Below, one piece after another: positions 32,647 through 41,199 of a stretch of DNA of 64,000 nt. The translations under genes were made by a program, and so were the position numbers. This DNA is from Plotosus lineatus (lineage: Eukaryota > Chordata > Actinopteri > Siluriformes > Plotosidae). A model generated the notes under the pieces. The model ran no database searches. It had not been told where the DNA came from and saw nothing but the letters and a program-made list of their open reading frames with translations. Location of the stretch: the NCBI GenBank assembly GCA_024760905.1, contig CM045729.1:1-64000 (forward strand). The letters are read 5' to 3'. Position 1 is the first letter of the stretch. Each line of letters starts with the position of its first letter.

Positions 32647-33040
32647 ACACGCTAGGGATCGGCACACCGTAAACTTTCTGGACACGACGACGTTCAAAGG
32701 CCCCGATTTCGACACGACCCACAGGCTAGACAGAAAAGTATACTTCAAAGAAACAGACACCCACCAGTTACTACAAAAAAAATAGTTTACATCCTAAACA
32801 TACCTTCAGAGGTTTAGTGAAATCCCAGTTGATTCGATTCAACAGGATCTGCTCTCGACGGGAGGACTTCTGGGAGGCCATGGGCATCCTGTTCAGGGCC
32901 TTGAGGCCTAGGGGCAACTCCAGATCCTGTCTGAGACAGGTTCTAAAGACTTTCAAACACAAAAAACAAAGAAAAAAAAAAAAAAAAAAAAAACACAATC
33001 TTGCCACTCATCACAACCTACACGATGCCACACACTAAAC
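32647..33040 (+). pseudogene. PLE-2 reverse transcriptase thumb
   Basis: Two frames carry the rest: TVNFLDTTTF and KVYFKETDTHQLLQK (about 32670-32780), then KSQLIRFNRICSRREDF and SCLRQVLKTFK (32817-32960). An A run at 32969-32991 lies in the reading. This segment is also kept in the deleted PLE-4, PLE-5 and PLE-6 copies. Confidence 0.75.
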
Positions 33041-33161
33041 TACACAACAGGATCAAACACAATTATGATCTGCATATATCAGGTACGGGAATACTCGGGG
33101 ACTATAGGGTCATCTCGGTCTATAAAAGACAAACCTCGGCGACCTGCCGATTCAGTCAAAA

Positions 33162-33560
33162 TTGAAACCAATCGTTCCCTCGAGGAATACCAGATTATGC
33201 CCGGAATATAAAGCAAAAAAATTAAGAAACCACAAAACAAAACAATTATTCAAGGCAGACCCCGGCATAAGTCCCCTTACAAAGAATTGCATCTATGTCA
33301 TAACCTGTGCCGTCTGCGGACTACAATATGTGGGCCAGACACGAAACACTATCGCAACCGGAATGAATCACCACAGGTACAACATAGTTCGACGGAAACA
33401 TTTAAACAGACATCTCTACAAACACTTCACCTCACACGGACCAGGGGCAATGTCTGTGACAGGCCTACAGGTTAATCCTTCGTGGACCTGGGGAGAAAGA
33501 ATGAAAAGAGGCTGCATGGGTCAAAAAATTGGACACAACACATCCTACAGGACTCAATGA
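33162..33560 (+). pseudogene. PLE-2 GIY-YIG endonuclease domain
   Basis: 132 residues: IYVITC (44-49), QYVGQT (55-60), Cys43, Cys49 and Cys52 as a possible zinc-binding set, Gly67 where an Arg is usual, and HRYNI (71-75). Compared with PLE-1, two bases are lost near 33508, which replaces the C-terminal tail. Confidence 0.8.
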
Positions 33561-33610
33561 AACACACCAGACCTCCCTTTTCCCCCTCCTCTAGGTAAGT
33601 ACATCTCTTA

Positions 33611-33981
33611 TAGAGGAAACCTCCCTAGCTTAAAGCCCCGGGGCTACTTTGTGGATGATGGATCCATGGGGGAATCCGAATGACGTAGGGTGAGGACCAG
33701 GCATGGCGGGACGCGCGGGTACACACCGGGGACCCTGATTCTCAGGCTAGCCTTTTGGCTCCCCAAACATCTCAGCCTAACTGAGCCTGACCCAAGCCCC
33801 AAACCTATACCCCAGCCCCAGCCCTAACCTTAACCTCCAGCCCCTAACCCCAAACCTATACCCTGACCCCAAACCTAATCTTAACCTCTAGCTCCTAACC
33901 CCAAACCTATACCCTGACCCTAACCCCAACCCTAACCTTAACCTCTAGCCCCTAACCCCAAACCTTAACCCCAACCTCGGC
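33611..33981 (+). repeat. PLE-2 3' flank and CCCTAA-like spacer
   Basis: Same GGATCCATGGGGGAATCCGA block and CCGGGGACCCTGATTCTCAG block as after PLE-1, then CCCTAACCCCAAACCTATA-type units. No gene seen. Confidence 0.7.
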
Positions 33982-34290
33982 CCAATTCCCCCTCTTCCAC
34001 GTGGCCTTAGCCTGCCCTCTGCTGGATAACCTAGGGGAGCACACCCCATGGTCCCCTTCTAGCAACCCAAAATACACTTCACTTCTTACCGATAACCAAA
34101 AACTCGAAATTGCCCCAAGTCTGGCTCAACCCCAACCTATGGCTGGGGGTCAACTTGCTTCATGGGTGGCTGGTCCCCTGGGGGGCCTGAATGACGTGGG
34201 GGAAGGACCGTGCACAATGAGGCGCACCGGTACACACCGGGGACCCTGACTCTTAGGCTAGCCCCTCGGCTTCCCCAACATCTCCCCCTA
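33982..34290 (+). repeat. Subtelomeric module A, copy 3
   Basis: Third copy of the module at 18211-18515 and 22354-22670. The frame 34001-34249 is not shared intact by the other copies and is not treated as coding. Confidence 0.85.
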
Positions 34291-34835
34291 ACCCCTAACC
34301 TCTAGCTCCTAACCCCAACCCCAACCTCTAGCCCCTGGCCCCAGCCTTGTGCCCTGACCCCAACCCTGGCCCTTAGCCCCGGGCTCTGGCCTTGGCCCGG
34401 GCCCCTAGTCCTAACCTCGCCCCCGACCTCATTCCACAGACATAACCTTTTCGAGCCCCTGTGCAGCCTGGAAGAGCACGCGCATGACCGTGCCCGCGAT
34501 CCCAAACCCGGGACAACAGATCGCACAACGTGCCGTGCACGGAGGGACCCTAACCTTAACCTCAAGTCCCTAGCCCCAGCTCTACACCCTGACCCCAACC
34601 TCTAGCTCCTAACCCCAACCTTACACTTCACATCTCCCCACTGATGACCGAACTCAAGGTTGCCCTAGGCTGGGCTCGGCCCCAATGACTGAGGGGAAGC
34701 TTGCTTCATGGATGGCTGGCTTCTGGAGGGGTCCGAATGGCGCGGGGGAAGGACCGTGCATAACGGGGTGCACCGGTGTACACCGGGGACCCTGGCTCTT
34801 AGGCTAGCCCTCCAGCTTCCCTAACATCTCACACT
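34291..34835 (+). repeat. CCCTAA-like spacer, PLE unit-3 fragment and module B copy 3
   Basis: CCCTAACC-type units (34291-34440), a PLE unit-3 fragment (34440-34545), more spacer, then module B (34619-34835) ending in front of the PLE-3 leader. Confidence 0.7.
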
Positions 34836-35790
34836 AACCAGCCTGAGCCTCCCTTGCGCGAATTCGAATTCGGACGCCCCCGGTCGCTGGCCATCCAGCC
34901 CTCTTCTAACCATATGAATTTTCTTACACCAGAGAGAAAAGATAAAACAATGATTCTCTTTGCCCCCTTTTTTTCCCCCTCCAAAAAAAAAAAAAATTTC
35001 TAAACAGGCAGTGGAGGGAGCCACCCATCTTCAGACAACGAAGAGGCCCCCTACAGTGGAGGGGGCGGTGCCAGACATACAGTACTACACTACGAGACGG
35101 CCATGGTCCCTCGCAGAGGACCTGGAACACTGCCTCACAGCAACACCAAGCTAAGTATATTTCAAAACACCTTTAAAGTGCTATTTAACTTTGTCCTACT
35201 TTACTCTTTTTGGAAGTGCAAGCCAGCAGCCTGAAGAAGGTGCATAGCGCACCGAAACGTCGCGCGAAAGGCTTGCCTTATTTGTGCACAATATTAACTT
35301 ATTATCGTGAGAAAAATATAGAAAGCGTGATAATGCCCTACGGGAACTATTTCAAAGGCGAAAGGACCTATTACCGCTAAACATATGGAACAAAGCCAGG
35401 GTTGCTCTGAATTCTGCCCTCGCTACCAAAACCATGGCAGCGGGGTTGATTTCTGGAAAAGCAGGCGCATGACTGTGCTCGTGATCCCAAACCCGGGACA
35501 CAAGATAGCACAACGCGGCGTTCACGTTTCGTTTATTCACGATGAATACCGTGAGCACTCGGAATTCTACCCTCGCCGCCAAAACCATGGCGGCAGAGGT
35601 CATTTCACATAACACAAAACTGTATTAAAACCCTGTGCATCTCAGAAGAATGCACACGTGACCGTAATGACGATATGAATGACGGCGCATTAAATAGTGC
35701 GACACGAGGCGCAAAAGACATAACCGTTTCGAGCACGCACGTGACCGTGCTCGTGATCCCAAACCCGGGACACTAGATAGCACAACGCGG
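34836..35790 (+). mobile_element. PLE-3: 5' part only
   Basis: Leader, intact hammerhead core (35218-35276) and fragments of the Arg-rich repeat units (35385-35790), with deletions between them. The LLIEGNATQWAY domain, RT and GIY-YIG are absent; the sequence passes into a 102-bp tandem array instead. Confidence 0.75.
35218..35276 (+). ncRNA. Hammerhead ribozyme of PLE-3 (intact core)
   Basis: CTGAAGA at 35231-35237, stem II GGTGC/GCACC (35239-35243 with 35249-35253), GAAAC at 35254-35258 and GTC, with predicted cleavage after C35261. Outer stem I GCAAGCC (35218-35224) with GGCTTGC (35270-35276). The stem II loop differs from PLE-1 (ATAGC against GCATT), while both stem strands are kept. Confidence 0.83.
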
Positions 35791-36134
35791 CGTGCATGTA
35801 CACGTAGGAACCCTAACCTTTACCTCCACAGCCTGGAAGAGCACACGCGTGACTGTGCTCGTGATCCCAGACCCGGGACACTAGACAGCACAACGTGGCG
35901 TGTATGTACACGTAGGAACCCTAACCTCTACAGCCTGGAAGAGCACACGCGTGACTCTGCTCGTGATCCCAGACCCGGGACACTAGACAGCACAACGTGG
36001 CGTGCATGTACACGTAGGGACCCTAACCTTAACAGCCTGGAAGAGCACACACGTGACTGTGCTCGTGATCCCAAACCCGGGACACTAGATAGCACAACGT
36101 GGCGCGCATGTGCAAGAAGGGACCCTAATGTTAA
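35727..36134 (+). repeat. 102-bp tandem array derived from PLE coding repeat
   Basis: CAGCCTGGAAGAGCACAC starts at 35829, 35931 and 36033, giving an exact 102-bp period, with a partial unit before 35829. Each unit contains ACCCGGGACACTAGA and GCACAACGTGGCG and ends with a CCCTAACCT stretch. It matches PLE repeat unit 3 joined to telomere-like sequence. The period is a multiple of three, but no long frame results. Confidence 0.85.
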
Positions 36135-36480
36135 CCTTTGGCCCCAGCCCCATACCCTGACCCGAACCTCCAGCTCCTAACCCCAACCCTATACCCTGAC
36201 CCCAACCCTATACCCTGACCCCAACCTTAACCTCTAGCCCCTGGCCCCAGCCTTGTGCCCTGACCCCAACCTTTAGCCCCGAGCCCCGGCCTTGACCCGG
36301 GCCCCTAGTCCTAATCTCACCCCCGACCTCATTCCACAGACATAACCTTTGAGCCCCTGTGCAGCCTGGAAGAGCACACGCGTGACCGTGCTCTCAAACC
36401 CGGGACAATAGAGCGCACAACGCGGCATGCAAGTGCACTTCGGCCTTCCTCCGACTTTCAGAATTCTCATATTTTACACA
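36135..36480 (+). repeat. Last CCCTAA-like spacer with PLE unit-3 fragment
   Basis: CCCTGACCCCAACC-type units up to about 36330, then a fragment of unit 3 (36340-36435). The telomere-like base composition ends here; sequence to the right is AT-rich. Confidence 0.65.
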
Positions 36481-36780
36481 AAGGACGAGCATGTACAATA
36501 CCAAGCAAAATCCTTAGAGAATTAAAAATTATAATTAAAAAGAATTTTTTTTTTTTTTTGGTTGAAAAAAGGAACCCCCCTTTATTCTTGGGGCAGGGAA
36601 AAAAAAAAAAAAAAAAAGGGTTCAATGCAACAGTTGACAAATTCTTTTAAGAAAATGGATGTATCACACCAACATAAAATGACTCAGCGAGAGATTGCCA
36701 AACTCAATACAGACGAGCTACAAGCCACATCACAAATCCTCTAGAATAGTAACTTTATATACACACAATCCCTATAGCAG
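36481..36780. other. AT-rich spacer with homopolymer runs
   Basis: T run at 36546-36559 and A run at 36600-36617; no gene or clear element. The plus-strand frame through it (36562-36744) is low-complexity at its start and is not supported. Confidence 0.4.
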
Positions 36781-36883
36781 ATTCAGCTTTGTTTCCAAAT
36801 TTATTAATTTTCCATTTCATTCCACAGATTTATTTTAGATATTGCCAAAAAGGCTTCTCACTATTAGTTTCTCTTTTCTTAGT

Positions 36884-36939
36884 GCAAGCCATCTGCCTGA
36901 AGGTGCTTAGTGCATCAAAACACCATGTGAAAGGCTTGC
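36884..36939 (+). ncRNA. Hammerhead remnant of PLE-4
   Basis: Outer stem I GCAAGCC/GGCTTGC is kept, but the core reads CTGAAGG and CAAAAC in place of CTGAAGA and GAAAC, so it should be inactive. Confidence 0.6.
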
Positions 36940-37439
36940 TTTACTTTGTGCACAATATTTAATCAGCTTTAAAACATATTAATGTCTCAGACAACCCATT
37001 TTAGAGTCGGAAGGACCTAGTCGCCGTTGCCTCGCAGTTCTACCTAGGCACAAAATACTTAAATGGAATGATACTCTGTGTTCTAAATGCTATCGCTACT
37101 ACCAAAACTGGGGTAGGGGAAGTGAATTTTTGGAAACAGAACCGTTTTGAGGTTCTGTATAATGTAGAAAAAGGCGCACGTGATCGACACAAGGATCACA
37201 CAATCTGGCACAACACGCAAATGCACGGAGGGAGATTCTCACTCCCACCCATTTTCGGCGTGACAGACAGAACTTACCAGTCACTCACCTGAACCAACAG
37301 AAAGGACAATTAAATAAAAACAATCTTAAAATTCTATATACAAAATAACCTGGACCCCAAAATTAAACCACGAGTTAAAAATCTGTACAATTTAATTTGA
37401 ACGGTCCATCTCCTCCATAATGTAGCAGACTCCACTAAA

Positions 37440-37862
37440 ATGCCACCAACCATTAATAAAATTAAAGTTTTATTTGCTACTGCAATTAATCCACCCCTTC
37501 CTACCCCGCGGACAATTCTTCTGATTGAAGGCAATGCCACTCAATGGGCATATAATGCACACCTCATATCTAGGGATATTGAGAGTGTGATTCAGGACCT
37601 CTCGGCGAATATTAGGGCCGAGATTCAAAAAGAATGGGGTTTTGGGGAGAGGCTAAAACAGGACACCCTGGACATGACCAGAGCAACGGTAACATCTCTG
37701 GCACAAGATTCATACAATCCAAACACACAGAGCCCAGATAGTGCAGCGCCACCCGACATGGACACGATGGAGGATTTTCCCTCCTCTGAAATTTGCCCTT
37801 ATGGAAAAACATGCTCATTTGCCCAGGCGAACTCCCAGCAGGGTCTGACAATCCAAGAGTAA
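37440..37862 (+). pseudogene. PLE-4 conserved domain LLIEGNATQWAY
   Basis: The frame reads TILLIEGNATQWAYNAHLIS, a close match to PLE-1 and PLE-2, followed by a Leu-rich helix and a Pro/Thr-rich tail. Its conservation across diverged copies suggests past selection on this domain. Function unknown. Confidence 0.6.
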
Positions 37863-38762
37863 CAACCCCTCTGTCTGTATGGAAGAAGACACACAGGGAC
37901 TGACCCCCCCCCCCAGGGTTCGGGACACTCCACAGATAGGCATAAACATAGAAGCGCCGAGGTACCCACCCAAACAGACATTGCACAGATTAATACCAAT
38001 AAATATGGAGAAAACAAAAAGGACCAAGCAAAACTCTCAGCAAATCACCGAACAGACACCTCAAGGGAAATAACCGAGTAGCAAGAGCCTAAACACTCCT
38101 TCATGAGTTCCAATAATGAACACGGAAAGGGGGGGGAAAAAAAAAAGCCGAATGTTCAGCCTCTCCAGAACACCCCGTGACAACCAATAACACAAGGATG
38201 ACTCCGGGAACACCCAACACAGGCTTTAGGCCAACCAAACATATGGGCTCCCCAAGAAAAATAGATCGGTCCCCATTAGTGAATTGTTAAAAAAAAAAAA
38301 AAAGGAAAATGAGTAGGTCCAAAAGGCCCAAATTTGAGAGACAGGCCATGTTTAGAAACAACAACTTTTAACGGCCTTAAATTCAAGAATAACCAATAGG
38401 TCAGTCACAAAAGTTTATTTCAATGAAAAACACTCACCAATCATTACACAAAAGGAAAAAAAAAAATTTGCATCCCAAATAATGGAGATTCATTAAAATA
38501 GCAATTAATTCAGTTTGGCAGGATCTGTTTACAACAGGAGGACTTGTACTCCAGATCTTTCCTGAGACAGGTCCTAAAGACATTTAGGGACACTAAAAAC
38601 AACAACGCCAATTATGACAACACACACCATGTCACATACAAAATGAAACCAGAGGATTAAACACAATCAGGACTTACACATATCTGGTATGGAACTACTC
38701 AGGTCATAGGGTCATTTTGGCCTACAAAAAAAAAAAAAAAAAAAGCACAAGAGAATGGATAT

Positions 38763-39220
38763 ATAGTAGGCCCTTGATATTTGCTGGGGTTCGGTTCCAG
38801 CCCCTCCCACAAATGAAGATAATCCACGAGTTTTGTACCTGGAAGGAAAACCCCATGTATCACGTTACATACGCGAATCAGCAGTTGGAAGTAAAATACT
38901 ATGTATCTATTACATGTGCTAAAATATGCTTCTTAAACACATTTTATGGACAGTCTTACTCATTAAGTCGGCATTAATGTAGTAAGGTTTCAGAAAAATT
39001 AATTTTTTTTACCATGATATTTATTGATAAAATATAAATGTTATACAACATACATAAAAACACCTTGAAATGCATTCTCTTTGAAAAACATACAGCACTG
39101 TAGTTTTCAAAAATGCCCACTCGAGGAAGGCATTACATTACACATGAGACGACTGAATGCATTAAGTCCGAGCAGCTAAGCCACACCCCTCAGCCGGAGG
39201 GAGTAGAAAATAGAGTTTTA
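38763..39220. mobile_element. Possible pogo/Tigger-like DNA transposon remnant
   Basis: Begins GTAGGCCCTTGATATTTGCT and continues GGGGTTCGGTTCCAG, resembling terminal sequences of Tigger-type transposons. The rest is AT-rich without a transposase. A block CCGAGCAGCTAAGCCACACC (about 39170) recurs at about 39557, on the other side of an RTE fragment. Confidence 0.35.
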
Positions 39221-39289
39221 GAGTGAGACAGTTAGAGCATTACAAACCAAAGAAACGGCGATGTCAGTTAATCTTCTGGTGCAGAGGTG

Positions 39290-39491
39290 AGCGTGCTTTT
39301 GTTTCTTCTTTTCCTTTCAGCTTTTCCCTTCAGGGGTCACCACAGCAAATGATCTGCCTCGCTCTCACCCTATCCTCTGCATCTTCTACTCTTACTCCAA
39401 CTACCTTCATGTCCACCTTCACCACATCCATAAACCTTTCTCTTTGGTCTTCCTCTAGGCCTTCTGCCTGGTAGTTCCAACTGCAGCATCA
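39290..39491 (-). mobile_element. RTE LINE 3' fragment
   Basis: On the minus strand this is the 3' end of the RTE family found at 43350 and 59343: the plus strand shows CAGGGGTCACCACAGCAAAT and the CTTCTGCCTGGTAGTTCCAA block. Only the C-terminal codons and tail remain. Confidence 0.75.
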
Positions 39492-39699
39492 TGCAACCAA
39501 TATATACCAATTTGTTTATTGGGAATAATTGAGAATAGTGAATTCAGGTGTGCGCTACCGAGCAGCTCAGCCACGCCCCTCAGCCGAAGCGGAGAAGAAA
39601 CAGTTAATTCGAGCCACATTGCCAAAATCAAAGTCCCCCAAAAAACAGACCATAACAAAAGGGACATAAAAGAACAACAAATGTAATAAATTGGATCCA

Positions 39700-40737
39700 T
39701 AGTTCTGTACCAGATATGTGTAAATCTTGATTGTGTTTAATCCTCTAGTTTAATTTGGTATGTGGCATAGTGTGTTGTCATAATTGGCTAAATTGTTGTT
39801 GTTTTTTCTCTCTTTGTTTTTATTGTTCCTAAATGTCTTTCGGACCTGTATCAGGAAGGACCTGGAGCACAAGTCCTCCCGTTGTAAGCAGATCCTGCCA
39901 CATTGAATTAATTGTGATTTAAATGAATCTCCATTGTTTGGGATGCAAATTGTATTTTTTTGTGTAATAATCTGTGAGTGTTTTTTATTGAAATAAACTT
40001 TTGTGACTGACCTATTGGTTATTCTTGAATTTAAGGCCATTAAAAGTGGTTTGTTTCTAAACACGACCTGTTTATCAAATTTGAGCCTTTTGGACCCACT
40101 CACTTTTAATTGTGTTTTTTTTTTTACAATTCACTAATAGGGACCAATCTATTTTTTGGGGGGATCCCATATGTTTGGTTGGCCTAAAGCCTGTGCCGGG
40201 TCATCCTCGTGTTATTGGTTGTCACGGGGTGTTCTAGAGAGGCTGAACATTCAGGGGAGGGTGTCATTTTTTTTCATTTCTGTGTTCATTATTGGAACTT
40301 ATGGAGGAGTAGGGTTTAGGCTCTTGCTGTTCAGTTATTTCCCTCGAGGCGTCTGTTCAAGGAGGGTCACATACAGAAACCGTATGGATTATTTGCCAGG
40401 AGTTTTGTTCGGTCCTTATGTTTTCTCCACATTTATTGGCATTAATCTGTGCAATGTCGGTTTGGGTGGATACCTCGAAGCTTCCAAATATTTGTTTATG
40501 CCTATCTGTGGAGTGTCCCGAACCCTGGGGGGTCAGTCCCTGTGTGTCTACATAGATTTATGTGTCTTCTTCCATGCATACACAGGGGTTGTTGCTCTCG
40601 GATTGTCTAAGACCCCGTTTGGGAGTTCGCCGGGGCAAAGGGGCATGTTTTTCCGTAAGGGCAGTTTTCAAAGGAGGAAAATCCTCCATCGTGTCCATCT
40701 TGGGCGGTGCTGCCCAATCCGTGCTCTGTGTGGAGGT
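39700..40737 (-). mobile_element. PLE-5: internally deleted PLE, minus strand
   Basis: The minus-strand frame 39750-40103 starts at the RT N-terminus and jumps into the thumb (VTKVYFNKKHSQIITQK, FKSQLIQCGRICLQRED), as in PLE-4. The linker region follows to about 40737, where RTE sequence begins, so the 5' part with the hammerhead is missing. Its 3' break lies close to the PLE-4 and PLE-6 ends. Confidence 0.7.
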
Positions 40738-41127
40738 CGCCGAGATGAAAATGTTGAGGTTCTCTCTGTGAGTAACAAGCATCTTCTTCTTCTTCTTCTT
40801 CTTTTCTTTTCGGCTGCTCCCTTCAAGGGTCGCCACAGCAAATTATCTGCTTCCATCTCACCCGTCCTCTGCATCTTCTTTTCTGACTCCAACGACCTTC
40901 ATGTCTTCCTTCACCACATCCATAAATCTCTTCTTTGGCCGCCTCTAGGCCTTCTGCCTGGTAGTTCCAACATCAGCATCCTACTACCAATATACTCACT
41001 ATCCCTCCTCTGTACATGTCCAAAGCATCTCAATCTAGCCTCTCTGACTTTGTCTCCAAAACATCTTACATGGGCTGTCCCTCTGATGTACTCATTTCTG
41101 ATCCTATTCATCCTCGTTACTCCCAGA
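40735..41127 (-). mobile_element. RTE LINE 3' fragment with an inverted end
   Basis: Minus-strand RTE 3' end with a (CTT)n tail at 40784-40803 on the plus strand and coding remnant 40804-41127. Next to the tail, 40735-40777 carries the adjacent upstream part of the same family in the opposite orientation (plus-strand AEMKMLRFSL), overlapping 41107-41127 in content. This head-to-head arrangement suggests an inversion at insertion or later. Confidence 0.65.
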
Positions 41128-41199
41128 GAGAACCTTCATTAAAATATATATCCATTCACTCTCTTTTTTTCTTTTTTTCTCTCCTATTGTTTGTTTTTT

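Larger units (their letters stand above)
29465..33610 (+). mobile_element. PLE-2, 3' segment with RT and GIY-YIG
   Basis: Continues from repeat unit 2. Order: repeat units 2 and 3, the LLIEGNATQWAY domain, Pro-rich linker, NHWLGFLNW domain, RT N-terminal part (31390-31944), RT palm (31967-32646), RT thumb (32641-33040) and GIY-YIG (33162-33560). All catalytic RT motifs are readable but at least three frameshifts separate the parts, so it is an inactive, though the most complete, copy in the window. Confidence 0.88.
36781..38740 (+). mobile_element. PLE-4: diverged, internally deleted PLE
   Basis: Related to PLE-1/2 but more AT-rich. It has a decayed hammerhead (36884-36939), an Arg-rich fragment (37068-37292) and the LLIEGNATQWAY domain (37440-37862). 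Near 38320-38400 the start of the RT frame is joined directly to the RT thumb (KVYF region), so fingers and palm are gone. The 3' end breaks at an A run after the sequence matching 33120, before GIY-YIG. PLE-6 shares both breakpoints and PLE-5 shares the RT join. Confidence 0.7.

Noticed and set aside
40156..41142. Plus-strand frame of 328 codons as a host gene
   Set aside because: It runs antisense through the PLE-5 linker, then through an RTE fragment; composition changes at the element border and no domain is recognisable.
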